Source: Kroppenstedtia eburnea
GTDB lineage: Bacteria; Bacillota; Bacilli; Thermoactinomycetales; DSM-45169
Assembly: GCF_013282215.1 (NCBI RefSeq)
Contig: NZ_CP048103.1
Coordinates: forward strand, 496,001-560,000
Reading direction: 5' to 3'
DNA length: 64,000 bases
Below the pieces are notes generated by a model. It saw only the letters and a program-made list of their open reading frames with translations. It was not told the origin of the DNA and did no database searches. Both the position numbers and the translations under genes were made by a program. This document shows, one piece after another, positions 16,422-24,885 of this stretch (its first letter is position 1; every line of letters begins with the position of its first letter).

Positions 16422-17240
16422 ATGCTGGTTGCAGATGGTTTGCATAAATCTTATCCAAACCGGAGGGTCTTGCGCGGGGTGAGCCTTTCGGTCTCCCCCG
16501 GGGAGATGTTGGGCGTGGTCGGTCCCAACGGCAGTGGAAAGACCACTCTGGTCCGGCTGTTGACCGGGGAGGAGTCCCCCGACGCAGGGGAAGTTCGGCT
16601 GGATGGGCGTCCCTTGTCCGATTGGTCCCAGCGGGAGAGGGCCAGACGCTTGGCCGTCCTTCCCCAGGAGGGGTTGCCTTCGGTTCCTTTCAGCGTCAGA
16701 GAGGTGGTGGAGATGGGACGCCATCCCCATCAGGGTTTTTGGCCCTGGGCGGGCGTGAGGGATCGGCAGGTGGTGGAGAGGGTCTTGCAGCAAACCGGCC
16801 TGCAGGCGGATCGCGACCGACAGGTGAATCAGTTGAGCGGCGGGGAACGGCAGCGGGTGGCGATTGCCAAGGCGATGGCTCAAGGTCCCCGGGTGTTGAT
16901 CCTGGATGAACCGACCACCTTTCTCGATATCGCCCATCAGTTGGGGATGCTGGACTGGATCCGGTCCTGGGGGCAGAAGGAGGGCGTCGCTGTCCTGATC
17001 GTCCTCCATGATCTCAACCTGGCGGCACTTTACTGCGACCGGATCCTGATGTTGAAAGAGGGAACCTGCTTTGCACAGGGAACGCCCTCCGACACATTGA
17101 CCCCGGATCGGATCCGGGAAGTCTACGGGGTAGAGCCGGTCCTCACCCAACACCCGGTCACCCATGCACCCCAGGTCCTGCTCCAACCGGGAGGAGGAGA
17201 TGCTAACCTCCCGAAACCGGCGGTATTGTTTCCGTCGTGA
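16422..17240 (+). CDS. btuD: vitamin B12 ABC transporter, ATP-binding protein
   Basis: 272 residues. Walker A GPNGSGKTT (~35), Q-loop in VLPQEG, signature LSGGERQRVAIAKAM and Walker B VLILDEPTTFLD, then the switch His in VLHDLNLAA. This is the FecE/BtuD class of importer ATPases. ATG 16422 is six bases after AAGGGGGG; the GTG at 16386 lacks an SD. The last ~30 residues extend beyond the ATPase core. It energises uptake through BtuC. Confidence 0.92.
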   Translation: MLVADGLHKSYPNRRVLRGVSLSVSPGEMLGVVGPNGSGKTTLVRLLTGEESPDAGEVRLDGRPLSDWSQRERARRLAVLPQEGLPSVPFSVREVVEMGRHPHQGFWPWAGVRDRQVVERVLQQTGLQADRDRQVNQLSGGERQRVAIAKAMAQGPRVLILDEPTTFLDIAHQLGMLDWIRSWGQKEGVAVLIVLHDLNLAALYCDRILMLKEGTCFAQGTPSDTLTPDRIREVYGVEPVLTQHPVTHAPQVLLQPGGGDANLPKPAVLFPS

Positions 17241-17272
17241 TCACGGTATACTCAAACCGAGGGGGAATGGAA

Positions 17273-17830
17273 ATGAAACTGTATACCCGGACCGGGGATG
17301 AAGGGAAAACCGGTGTGATCGGAGGCAGGGTGGATAAGGACGATATCCGGGTGGAGGCTTACGGCACCACCGATGAGGTGAATGCCTTTGTCGGGGAAGC
17401 GATCGCCCGGCTGGATCCGGAAGTGGACGCTGATCTGATCGCCGATCTGACAGAAATCCAGCATGAGCTGTTTGATGCGGGGGGAGACCTGGCCCAGGCG
17501 GGCAAAAAGCGCAATTACAAAGTGACTGCGGAGATGGTGACCCGTCTCGAAGAGTGGATTGACCGGTATGATCAGGAAGCGCCGGAAATCCGCCGGTTCA
17601 TTCTGCCCGGGGGAAGCCCGGCATCGGCGGTGTTGCACATCTGCCGGGTGCTCACCCGGAGAGCGGAACGGCGGGTGGTCACCCTCGCCCGGGAACAGGA
17701 GACCAATGAAGAGGTTCGCCGCTATCTGAATCGCCTGTCCGACTACTTCTTCGCCATTGCCCGGGTGGCCAATGTCCGGAAAGGGATCGGCGACGTGGAA
17801 TACAAGCGGGGAGGCCAGGTCTTCCGGTGA
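17273..17830 (+). CDS. yvqK: PduO-type ATP:cob(I)alamin adenosyltransferase
   Basis: 185 residues. It converts cob(I)alamin to adenosylcobalamin with ATP. The N-terminal KLYTRTGDEGKTG is the ATP-binding motif of the PduO family, and the C-terminal RAERRVVTLA and LNRLSDYFFAIARVAN are also diagnostic. ATG 17273 has GAGGGGG about 8 bases before it; earlier in-frame codons are less well placed. It closes the B12 operon: uptake by BtuFCD, then activation. A MITE-like repeat begins three bases after its stop. Confidence 0.93.
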   Translation: MKLYTRTGDEGKTGVIGGRVDKDDIRVEAYGTTDEVNAFVGEAIARLDPEVDADLIADLTEIQHELFDAGGDLAQAGKKRNYKVTAEMVTRLEEWIDRYDQEAPEIRRFILPGGSPASAVLHICRVLTRRAERRVVTLAREQETNEEVRRYLNRLSDYFFAIARVANVRKGIGDVEYKRGGQVFR

Positions 17831-17832
17831 TC

Positions 17833-17998
17833 GGGCGTGTCTGGTCATTCAATTTTTCTTGGAATGTGAGACGTTGTGAGAGTAACAGAGGGAGGGTTGG
17901 GTTTCACATGGAGTGACTTTGGCTCGTCAGAACAACGGAAGGACATGTGAAACCCCATCCCGACCGGCCCGGCCCCAGAGATTTATCAGACACACCCT
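17833..17998 (+). mobile_element. MITE-like repeat, type 2 ends, copy 1
   Basis: 166 bp with ends GGGCGTGTCTGGT... and ...TTTATCAGACACACCCT (inverted). It has the same core inverted repeat as the type 1 copies (GGGTTGGGTTTCACAT / ATGTGAAACCCCATCCC) but no 52-bp module. It begins three bases after the adenosyltransferase stop, and its right end sits at the -35 position of the next gene. Confidence 0.75.
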
Positions 17999-18047
17999 AG
18001 CTCCGATCGGGTATACTGGGGAGGACAAACCCTTGGAGGGATCCGAA

Positions 18048-18407
18048 ATGAGTTTGACGGTGTACCAGTATCCGCGCTGCGGGACGTGTCGCAAGGCGCT
18101 CAAATATTTGGATGAGAAGGGAATCCCCCACGAGGATCGTCATATCGTCGAAAACCCGCCCTCCCGCTCCGAGTTGGAGAGCCTGGTAAACAAGAGCGGA
18201 CTGCCGCTGACCAAGTTTTTCAACACCAGCGGGAAGAAGTACCGGGAACTGGGGCTCAAGGATCGCCTGAAAGAGATGGACGAGGGGGAAATGTTGGATC
18301 TGCTCGCCTCCGACGGGATGCTGATCAAACGCCCCATCGTCACGGACGGAAAACAAGTGACAGTCGGCTTCAAGGAAGAGACCTTTGACGAGGTTTGGGC
18401 CCGCTGA
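18048..18407 (+). CDS. ArsC/Spx-family protein (YusI-like)
   Basis: 119 residues of the thioredoxin-fold ArsC/Spx family. The redox pair is CGTC at residues ~11-14 (YQYPRCGTCRKAL), and the C-terminal ...LIKRPIVTDGKQVTVGFKEETFDEVW is the family signature. YusI of B. subtilis has the same size and CGTC motif; function as reductase or regulator is not established. ATG 18048 follows GGAGGG. TATACT at 18012-18017 may be its -10. It is flanked on both sides by type 2 repeats in direct orientation. Confidence 0.88.
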   Translation: MSLTVYQYPRCGTCRKALKYLDEKGIPHEDRHIVENPPSRSELESLVNKSGLPLTKFFNTSGKKYRELGLKDRLKEMDEGEMLDLLASDGMLIKRPIVTDGKQVTVGFKEETFDEVWAR

Positions 18408-18411
18408 GGTT

Positions 18412-18438
18412 GCACCGGATCGATCCGGTGCTTTTTTT
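18412..18438 (+). terminator. intrinsic terminator
   Basis: The perfect palindrome GCACCGGATCGATCCGGTGC followed by seven T. Confidence 0.9.
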
Positions 18439-18484
18439 TATGGCTGCAGCTTGGCAGTATGTCCATCGGAATACGATGCAGACT

Positions 18485-18649
18485 AGGGTGTGGCAGGTCA
18501 ATTCAAGTTTCCGTGGAATGTGAGACGTTTAGAGAAACAGAGGGAGGCTTGCGTTTCACATGGAGTGACTTTGGCTCGTCAGAACAACGGAACGCAATGT
18601 GAAACCCCATCCCGACCGGCCCGGCCTATAGACTTATCAGACACGCCCT
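18485..18649 (+). mobile_element. MITE-like repeat, type 2 ends, copy 2
   Basis: 165 bp, start AGGGTGTGGCAGGTCAATTC, end CTTATCAGACACGCCCT, with the same core as the copy at 17833-17998 and in the same orientation. It lies between the YusI-like gene and the TPP enzyme, ending 24 bases before the latter's start, so it is part of that gene's leader. Confidence 0.75.
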
Positions 18650-18672
18650 GAGATCAAAAGGAGGAATGTTCC

Positions 18673-20304
18673 ATGGCAATCAATCAAAAGATATCGGCTC
18701 CGTCGCGAACCGCCGCCGGTTATCTGGTGGAACAATTGGCGGCCTGGGGATGCGAACGGATCTATGGGGTGGCAGGGGATGCCACCCTGCATCTCATGGA
18801 TGCGATCGCCGCACAGGATCAGATCCGCTACATCAATTGCCGTCTGGAGACCACAGCTGCTCTGATGGCCTCCGCCGAAGCGAAGCTGACCGGCCGGATG
18901 GCAGTCTGCACCGCCACCAGCGGCCCCGGAATCGTCCACATGCTCAACGGTCTGGCGGATGCCGCCCGGGATCGGGCCCCGGTGCTGGCGATCACGGGAC
19001 AGGTGGAACGAAAAAAGCTGGGGACGGGCAGCAAACAGGACCTCAATCAACAGGTGATGATGGAGCCGCTGGCGGTATACTCGGCGCTGACCGCCGATGC
19101 GAGAGCGCTCCCCGTTCAACTGAACCTGGCCATGAAGAAAGCCATGTCCATGGGCGGAGTCGCCCATCTGTCGATCCCGAAGGATGTCTGGATGGACGGC
19201 GTACACGGAGAACTTTATCCGCCGCCGCTTTCCCGGACGGCCCCGCCGCCACCGGAGCATGAGCTGCAGAGGGCCATCGGGATTTTGCAGAGCTGGGCCC
19301 GGCCGATAATCCTGGCCGGCCACGGGGTGAAAGGATGCGAAAGGGAGTTGCTCCAGCTGGCCGAGAAATGGGGAGCCCCCATCATGACCACGCTGCCGGC
19401 CAAATCCTGTGTGCCCCATGATCACCGGCTCTATGTCGGCGGTTTGGGCCAAGGGGGCAGTGACATCGCCACGGAGCTGCTCCGGGAAGCGGAGGGATGT
19501 CTGATCCTGGGTGCCACCTGGTGGCCGCAGGAAGTTGTTCCTGCCTCCATCCCGGTGATCCAGGTGGATGCCCGGCCGGAAAACATCGGGGAGCGGATGC
19601 CGGTCACTGCGGCAGTGGCGGGGGAGATGGCCTCTGTTCTGCCGCAAATGATCCGGGGGATCGGGGAGGGGGATCGGTTCGCCTGGTTGCAGCGGGTTCA
19701 GGAACTGAAGGGGAGTTGGAAATCCCGGCTGGAACGGGAGGCCCGGCTGGATACGGAACCGATCGCCCCGCAACGGGTGGTGGCCTCCCTCAACCGGGTG
19801 GTGGAATCCAATGCCGTCATCGCTCTGGATGTGGGGGATCACCTGCTCTGGTTCAACCGGATTTTCCAGGCGGAAGAGCAGGATATTCTCATCTCGGGGC
19901 GCTGGCGCACCCTGGGCTTCGGACTGCCGGCGGCCATGGCGGCCAAGCTGGCTGAACCGGAGCGTCAGGTGGTGGTCCTGGCGGGAGACGGGGGATTCGG
20001 AACGACATTGGCGGATCTGATCACGGCGGTGGCATATGAGCTTTCGATTACCATCATCCTGATGAATAACGGGGTCTACGCCATGGAGCGAAACCGGATG
20101 ATCAAAGGGGGACTGGAGACACTGGGCAGCGGGGTCAACAGTCCGGATTGGGTCCGGATGGCAGAAGCATTCGGAGCCGAGGGGTACCGGGTGGAACAGA
20201 CGAAAGAGCTGGAACCCGCCCTGACTGCGGCCCTCGCCTCCCACCGGGTTTCCCTGGTGGATGTCCGCTGTGATGACACCATCGTCCCTCACACCAAACT
20301 GTGA
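18673..20304 (+). CDS. thiamine-diphosphate enzyme, pyruvate oxidase/acetolactate synthase family
   Basis: 543 residues. Three-domain TPP enzyme: N-terminal Pyr domain with the catalytic Glu in CRLETTAALMASAEAKLTG (~59), a central nucleotide-fold domain (AGHGVKG..., VIQVDARPENIG), and the C-terminal PP domain with GDGGFGTTLADL...LMNNGVYAM (~437-467) binding Mg-TPP. It most resembles the YdaP/pyruvate oxidase group, which decarboxylates pyruvate to acetate or acetyl phosphate, but acetolactate synthase-like chemistry cannot be excluded. No small regulatory subunit or other branched-chain gene is nearby, which argues against IlvB. AAGGAGG precedes the ATG. Confidence 0.85.
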   Translation: MAINQKISAPSRTAAGYLVEQLAAWGCERIYGVAGDATLHLMDAIAAQDQIRYINCRLETTAALMASAEAKLTGRMAVCTATSGPGIVHMLNGLADAARDRAPVLAITGQVERKKLGTGSKQDLNQQVMMEPLAVYSALTADARALPVQLNLAMKKAMSMGGVAHLSIPKDVWMDGVHGELYPPPLSRTAPPPPEHELQRAIGILQSWARPIILAGHGVKGCERELLQLAEKWGAPIMTTLPAKSCVPHDHRLYVGGLGQGGSDIATELLREAEGCLILGATWWPQEVVPASIPVIQVDARPENIGERMPVTAAVAGEMASVLPQMIRGIGEGDRFAWLQRVQELKGSWKSRLEREARLDTEPIAPQRVVASLNRVVESNAVIALDVGDHLLWFNRIFQAEEQDILISGRWRTLGFGLPAAMAAKLAEPERQVVVLAGDGGFGTTLADLITAVAYELSITIILMNNGVYAMERNRMIKGGLETLGSGVNSPDWVRMAEAFGAEGYRVEQTKELEPALTAALASHRVSLVDVRCDDTIVPHTKL

Positions 20305-20380
20305 AAAAGGAAAACCAGAGGATCCGGTGAAATAGGATGTAGAGAGATGGGCTGAGACACTGAAAACGGGGGATGAGGGC

Positions 20381-21058
20381 ATGTGCGGACGGTTTACCTT
20401 GACTGTGGGACTGGGTGAAATCAAGCGGTATTTTCAAGCCGAGGAGCTGACACAGATGGACCATGCGCCCCGCTACAATATTGCACCGACTCAGTCGGTG
20501 CCGATTGTGGTCTGCCGGGAAAACACCCGGAGATTGGTGCCGATGCGCTGGGGGTTGATCCCGCGCTGGGCCAAGGATGTCTCCATCGGAAACCGTCTGA
20601 TCAACGCCCGAAGTGAAGGTTTGTCGGAAAAGCCGGCCTTTCGCCACTCCTTCCGCCGCAAACGCTGTCTGGTGCCGGCGGACAGTTTCTACGAGTGGAG
20701 GAAAGACGCATCCGGCAAAAAGCAGCCGATGCGGATCCTGTTTGCGGGGGGCGGCCTCTTCGCCTTTGCCGGACTGTGGGACCAGTGGACCGATCCCGGA
20801 GGGGGTCACACCATACACTCCTTCACCATCATCACCACACATGCCAATGACAAGGTTCGCCCGATTCACCACCGGATGCCCGTCATCCTGGATCGGTCGG
20901 AGGAGGATCTGTGGCTTGACCCCGGGATGGAGGATCCGGCTTTGCTGAAGCCATTGCTGGAACCCTGCGACCCGGATCCCATGCGGATTCACCCGGTCTC
21001 CCCCATCGTCAACTCCCCCAAAAACGACCAACCCGAATGTATCCTCCCCTTGGATTGA
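20381..21058 (+). CDS. SRAP-family abasic-site processing protein (YedK/HMCES-like)
   Basis: 225 residues. Starts MCGRFTL, so the catalytic Cys is residue 2 after methionine removal. Other conserved elements are PRYNIAPTQ, the Asn that helps form the thiazolidine link, NARSEG, DSFYEWRK (catalytic Glu) and HHRMPVIL (catalytic His). Family members cross-link to abasic sites in single-stranded DNA and protect them. The gene starts 76 bases after the TPP enzyme with no terminator between, so they may be co-transcribed. Confidence 0.93.
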   Translation: MCGRFTLTVGLGEIKRYFQAEELTQMDHAPRYNIAPTQSVPIVVCRENTRRLVPMRWGLIPRWAKDVSIGNRLINARSEGLSEKPAFRHSFRRKRCLVPADSFYEWRKDASGKKQPMRILFAGGGLFAFAGLWDQWTDPGGGHTIHSFTIITTHANDKVRPIHHRMPVILDRSEEDLWLDPGMEDPALLKPLLEPCDPDPMRIHPVSPIVNSPKNDQPECILPLD

Positions 21059-21062
21059 AATA

Positions 21063-21097
21063 AAAAGAGACGCCCGCGATCGGACGTCTCTTTTCTG
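21063..21097. terminator. bidirectional intrinsic terminator
   Basis: AAAAGAGACG/CGTCTCTTTT stem between two convergent genes, with T-runs on both sides. Confidence 0.8.
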
Positions 21098-21106
21098 TAA
21101 CCGTGG

Positions 21107-22708
21107 TCAGTTTGCTTTTTGAATGCGGCCTTCGATGGTGGCTGAGAAAGGTTGGGGAAGCTGTTCCACATAATCGACCAGGGCATCCAGATCGACAGGG
21201 CCGACCACCTGATCCTTCGCTTCGGTGAAGACGGTGAAGTTATCCCCGCCGGCGGCGATGAAGCTGTTGGCTGTCACCGTGTAGGAGGCTTGGGGATCGA
21301 TCGGGGTGCCGTCTGCCTTCTGCAGAGAGAGTACCCGATCTCCTGCCGGACGGGAGTCATCCCAGGTGTAGGTGAAACCGGAGATCTGCAGGAACCGGGG
21401 GCGGTCCTGCTGCCACTGTTGCTCCAGCACCCGTTTGAGCTGATCGCCGGTGAGAGTCATGGTGACCAGGTCGTTCCCGAAGGGTTGCACCGCAAAGAGA
21501 TCGCCCCAAGTGACGGCCCCGGCCTCCAGATCTGCCCGGATCCCTCCGGGATTCATCAAGGCGAACTCCGTCCCCGTTTTCCACCGTTGGGAATCGGCGA
21601 TCAGGTTGCCCATCGCCGATTCTCCGGCGGGAGAGGCATCCCGGGTGAGGCGCTGTGCGGCTTTGCCCACCTCCCGGTTGATGAGGGGGGCCACTTTCTC
21701 CTCATATTTTTCAACCAACCGCCCAATTTCCGGATCCGGCTGGATTCCTTCATGGTAGGTGGTGACCACTTCCGCCTTCTTTTTGACAATATCCTTGGAT
21801 TGATGGTCCAAAGTGAGATCGATATCGGCGAAGGCACTGCCGTAGCTGTAGGCTTGGACGACCAGTTTCCCGTCCACCATCCCGTTCAGGTGGGTGTGGC
21901 TGTGACCGGCGATGACGACATCCACCTCATTATCCAGCTTTTTCGTGATGTCGACGATGGGCCCTTCCATCTTGCCGGAGGCGGAATCCTGGAACCCGCC
22001 CTCATGGGCCAGGACGATGATGGCTTTCACCTTTTTTTTCTTCAGTTGTTTCACTTCCCGGTTGATCGCTTCAGCCTCATCGGTGAACTTCACCCCTTTG
22101 ACGCCGGTGGGGGTGACAATCGTGGGGGTTTCCTTTGTCACCACCCCGATGAAACCGACGGGAATTCCCTTCACTCTTTTAATCACATGGGGCGGCAGGA
22201 TCGGCTTGCCTGTTTTTTCCCACACCACATTGGCGGCGGTGTAGGGAAAGTCAGCTCCCGAAAAATACCCTGTCTTCTCATGTTCCCCGCCGTGGATCAG
22301 GCGCATCATCTCCTGCACGCCTTCATCAAACTCATGGTTGCCCAGGGTTCCGACGTCAAAGCCCAGCTTGTTCAGGATCTCCACCGTGGGTTCATCCTGC
22401 AGCAGGGCGGAGACCGGCGGGCTGGCTCCGACCACATCTCCGGCATGAACGAGCCAGGTGTTGGGGTGCTTCCTTTGTCGTTCCTTCAGGTAGGCGGCGA
22501 GATAATCTGCCCGGCCGGCAGGTTTTCCGCCGATAGTTTGGGTGGTGTTCAGTTGCCCGTGAAAGTCGTTGATTGAGAGCAGGTGAAGCTCCACCTGTTT
22601 GCCCTTCGCTTTCCCCTGGGCGTGGATCTCCGGGGTGATGACCGGAAATACGGCCAGGGCCACGGCCAACAGGATGGCAATCGATGCCCTCTTCCAGCGG
22701 TTTCTCAT
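21107..22708 (-). CDS. secreted 5'-nucleotidase/2',3'-cyclic phosphodiesterase family enzyme
   Basis: 533 residues. A Sec signal peptide (MRNRWKRASIAILLAVALAV... cleaved near IHAQG) precedes a metallophosphatase domain with metal ligands in LLSINDFHGQL, HAGDVVGASP, LGNHEFDEG and IAGHSHTHLNG. The C-terminal nucleotidase domain carries NPGGIRADLEAG and the substrate-binding FIAAGGDNFTVF. It would release phosphate and nucleosides from extracellular nucleotides (UshA/YfkN group). ATG 22708 has GGGGAGACAAAC before it; the ATG at 22735 is less well placed. No cell-wall anchor is visible. Confidence 0.92.
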   Translation of the reverse strand: MRNRWKRASIAILLAVALAVFPVITPEIHAQGKAKGKQVELHLLSINDFHGQLNTTQTIGGKPAGRADYLAAYLKERQRKHPNTWLVHAGDVVGASPPVSALLQDEPTVEILNKLGFDVGTLGNHEFDEGVQEMMRLIHGGEHEKTGYFSGADFPYTAANVVWEKTGKPILPPHVIKRVKGIPVGFIGVVTKETPTIVTPTGVKGVKFTDEAEAINREVKQLKKKKVKAIIVLAHEGGFQDSASGKMEGPIVDITKKLDNEVDVVIAGHSHTHLNGMVDGKLVVQAYSYGSAFADIDLTLDHQSKDIVKKKAEVVTTYHEGIQPDPEIGRLVEKYEEKVAPLINREVGKAAQRLTRDASPAGESAMGNLIADSQRWKTGTEFALMNPGGIRADLEAGAVTWGDLFAVQPFGNDLVTMTLTGDQLKRVLEQQWQQDRPRFLQISGFTYTWDDSRPAGDRVLSLQKADGTPIDPQASYTVTANSFIAAGGDNFTVFTEAKDQVVGPVDLDALVDYVEQLPQPFSATIEGRIQKAN

Positions 22709-22866
22709 GTTTGTCTCCCCTTTTTTTCTTTTCACACATTAGAAAACTCTCATGTGAAGATCAGATCGCCGATATTCTTTTTTGGACAATGGGTGACGAT
22801 TTTCCTGCAAAAATGTTAACTTTACAATGAAAACGATTCCCAGGTTATATCGAATTTCACGTAGTA

Positions 22867-22896
22867 TTGACTTCTATAATACAAATGCTATTGTAT
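22867..22896 (+). promoter_or_regulatory. possible promoter and operator of the peroxiredoxin gene
   Basis: TTGACT with TATTGT 16 bases downstream. The inverted repeat ATACAA-N6-TTGTAT (22879-22896) overlaps this -10. The geometry is not that of a standard PerR box, so the regulator is unknown. Confidence 0.35.
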
Positions 22897-22988
22897 ACAT
22901 GGAGCCCGGCAACGGACGGTTTATCGTATCGATTGCATGGGTAAACTAGAAATAAAGATCACCCCAACGACGAAGGAGGACACATAAC

Positions 22989-23528
22989 ATGCCTGCGCGT
23001 TTGGTAGGACTGCCAGCACCCGATTTTGAAATGAACAGCACAAAGAATCTCGAAACCTTGGAAGAAAAAGTGAAGCTCTCCGACTATGAAGGGGAGTGGC
23101 TGGTGTTGTTCTTCTATCCCAAAGACTTCACCTTTGTCTGCCCGACCGAGATTACCGCTCTCTCCGACCGTTATGAGGAGTTCCGGGATGAAAACTGTGA
23201 CATCCTCGGGGTCAGCACCGACACGGAGTTCGTACACCGTGCTTGGATCCATACTTCCCGGGATGACAACGGTCTGGGTGAGATTAAATACCCTCTCGGC
23301 GCCGATCCGACCCATCGCGTGAGCCGTGCCTACGGAGTGTTGAACGAAGAGGAAGGCGTCGCCCAACGTGGTCTGTTTATCATCGATCCTGAGGGGATCG
23401 TCCGTTATCAAGTGGTGACCGATGACAACGTGGGTCGCAGTGTGGATGAAACCCTGCGGGTGCTGAAGGCCTTGCAAAGTGGCGGTCTCTGTCCTTCCGA
23501 CTGGAAACCGGGTGAAAAAACTCTCTGA
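22989..23528 (+). CDS. ykuU: 2-Cys peroxiredoxin (YkuU-like)
   Basis: 179 residues. The peroxidatic Cys is ~51 in KDFTFVCPTE and the resolving Cys is ~168 in SGGLCPSDW, i.e. a typical 2-Cys AhpC/Prx1-type enzyme that reduces hydrogen peroxide and organic peroxides in the cytoplasm. AAGGAGG precedes the ATG. The next gene encodes the thiol-disulfide oxidoreductase YkuV, the same pairing as in B. subtilis, suggesting the two act together, though a terminator lies between them. Confidence 0.92.
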   Translation: MPARLVGLPAPDFEMNSTKNLETLEEKVKLSDYEGEWLVLFFYPKDFTFVCPTEITALSDRYEEFRDENCDILGVSTDTEFVHRAWIHTSRDDNGLGEIKYPLGADPTHRVSRAYGVLNEEEGVAQRGLFIIDPEGIVRYQVVTDDNVGRSVDETLRVLKALQSGGLCPSDWKPGEKTL

Positions 23529-23540
23529 GGTGCGATCCAA

Positions 23541-23569
23541 GGGCCTAACGGCGGCGTTAGGCCCTTTTT
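23541..23569 (+). terminator. intrinsic terminator
   Basis: GGGCCTAACG/CGTTAGGCCC with a 4-base loop and five T. Confidence 0.9.
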
Positions 23570-23622
23570 CACCAGGATATGAACCCGATCGGCAAGGAAC
23601 GATGAAGGAGGAGGTCTGAGAC

Positions 23623-24075
23623 ATGGCACTACGATTGCGCACGGAAATGCCGGAACTGAAAGATGTCACCGAATGGGTGAACGGAGAAGTGACCAAGGAG
23701 GAGTTGAAAGGAAAACCGGTCCTTTTTCACTTCTGGTCGATCAGTTGCGGCTTGTGTAAAAAGAGCATGCCGGAGGTCCTGAAAATCCGGGACGACTACA
23801 AGGATACGGGCCTGCAGGTGGTGGGGATCCACATGCCCCGCTCCGAAAAGGACACCGACAGAGAAGCGGTCAAGGAAACGATTGAAAAACATGAACTGAC
23901 ACATCCCCAGGCCATCGATAACCGACACAGTGTCGTGGATGCTTTTGAAAACGAGTTTGTACCTGCCTTTTACCTTTTTGATGCAGAAGGGCTGTTACGT
24001 CATCGCTCCGCCGGTGAAAAGGCCTTGAAAATGTTGGAACGCCCGCTGGAGCGGCTCCTGGGGAATCAAGAGTAA
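23623..24075 (+). CDS. ykuV: thioredoxin-like thiol-disulfide oxidoreductase (YkuV-like)
   Basis: 150 residues, thioredoxin fold. The active site is CGLC in FHFWSISCGLCKKSMPEV (residues ~42-45), and the cis-proline is in NEFVPAFYLFD. The block VGIHMPRSEKD...AFENEFVPAFYLF matches B. subtilis YkuV, which has CHLC in place of CGLC. No signal peptide, so cytoplasmic. It probably reduces disulfides, perhaps serving the neighbouring peroxiredoxin. AGGAGG precedes the ATG. Confidence 0.9.
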   Translation: MALRLRTEMPELKDVTEWVNGEVTKEELKGKPVLFHFWSISCGLCKKSMPEVLKIRDDYKDTGLQVVGIHMPRSEKDTDREAVKETIEKHELTHPQAIDNRHSVVDAFENEFVPAFYLFDAEGLLRHRSAGEKALKMLERPLERLLGNQE

Positions 24076-24090
24076 TAGGAGGGGATTGGG

Positions 24091-24474
24091 ATGAATCTGC
24101 CCAAAGAACTGAAGTACAGCGAAGAACACGAGTGGGTGAAACAGGAAGGGAACAACCGGGTACGCATCGGGATCACCGATTTTGCCCAAGACGAATTGGG
24201 GGATATCGTCTTCGTCGAACTGCCGGAAGCCGGCGATGAAGTGGAAGCCAACTCCCCCTTTGGCAGCGTCGAATCGGTCAAAACGGTTTCCGAACTGTAC
24301 TCTCCGGTCACCGGAAAAGTGGTGGAAGTCAACGGTGACCTGGATGATTCCCCGGAAAAGGTGAACGAATCCCCCTATGGTGACGGGTGGATGGTTGTCG
24401 TGGAGGTCAGCGACGCTTCCGACCTGGACAAGTTGATGGATGCCGACAAATATGAAGCCCTGGTTTCTGAATGA
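24091..24474 (+). CDS. gcvH: glycine cleavage system H protein
   Basis: 127 residues. Lipoyl-carrier protein that shuttles the aminomethyl group between the P, T and L proteins. The lipoylated lysine is ~64 in [15 protein letters not shown]. The start is 16 bases after ykuV with AGGAGGGG before the ATG. No gcvP or gcvT is in the window. In Firmicutes, GcvH can also act in lipoate relay to other complexes such as pyruvate dehydrogenase, whose operon lies 10 kb away. Confidence 0.95.
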   Translation: MNLPKELKYSEEHEWVKQEGNNRVRIGITDFAQDELGDIVFVELPEAGDEVEANSPFGSVESVKTVSELYSPVTGKVVEVNGDLDDSPEKVNESPYGDGWMVVVEVSDASDLDKLMDADKYEALVSE

Positions 24475-24481
24475 AGAAAGT

Positions 24482-24512
24482 TCCCGGTGCCCCGCAGGCA
24501 CCGGGATTTCTG
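24482..24512 (+). terminator. intrinsic terminator
   Basis: TCCCGGTGCC/GGCACCGGGA stem, 5-base loop, T-rich tail (TTTCTG). Ends gcvH transcription. Confidence 0.75.
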
Positions 24513-24513
24513 T

Positions 24514-24543
24514 TTGATTCACTCTTTGCTCCTGGGGTACAAT
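24514..24543 (+). promoter_or_regulatory. possible promoter of panE
   Basis: TTGATT, 18-base spacer, TACAAT. It lies upstream of the repeat at 24594-24831, so the repeat would be part of the panE leader transcript. Confidence 0.45.
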
Positions 24544-24593
24544 ATCCCCATCTGTTGTGTGAACTGTTTGAATCGGGGGAATAAGATTGGGGT

Positions 24594-24831
24594 GTGGAAG
24601 GTCAATTCTAGAAGCATTGTGAAAAAGTCATTCATACCCATAGGGCACAAGTCGTGCCTAGGGTCGCTTCGCTCCCGGGTCACGCTATGCACTCACCAGC
24701 ACAAGTCTCGCCAGGGGGCTTCCGCCCCTGGTCTCGCTATGCAGGGAGGGTTGGGTTTCACATGGAGTGACTTTGGCTCGTAAGAACAACCGGAACGGAA
24801 TGTGAAACCCAATCCCGACCGGCCCGGCCCC
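24594..24831 (+). mobile_element. MITE-like repeat, mosaic of type 1 and type 2
   Basis: Starts with a type 2 left end (GGTGTGGAAGGTCAATTC) directly joined to a type 1 left end (TAGAAGCATTGTGAAAAA), carries two copies of the 52-bp module and the core inverted repeat, and finishes with the type 2 interior CCGACCGGCCCGGCCCC but no complete right end. It sits in the leader of panE. Confidence 0.75.
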
Positions 24832-24885
24832 AGCTATGAATTTGCCGGATTCACCCCAGCAGGGGAGATATGGGAGGTGCTTTTG

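Noticed and set aside
22827-22841. ATGAAAACGATTCCC as a CcpA cre site
   Set aside because: Matches 14 of 15 consensus positions, but the consensus is short and degenerate and the downstream peroxiredoxin is not an obvious catabolite-controlled gene; left unassigned.
22879-22896. ATACAA-N6-TTGTAT as a PerR box for the peroxiredoxin gene
   Set aside because: The PerR consensus is a 7-1-7 repeat of TTATAAT type; this spacing and sequence do not fit, so only a possible operator is reported.
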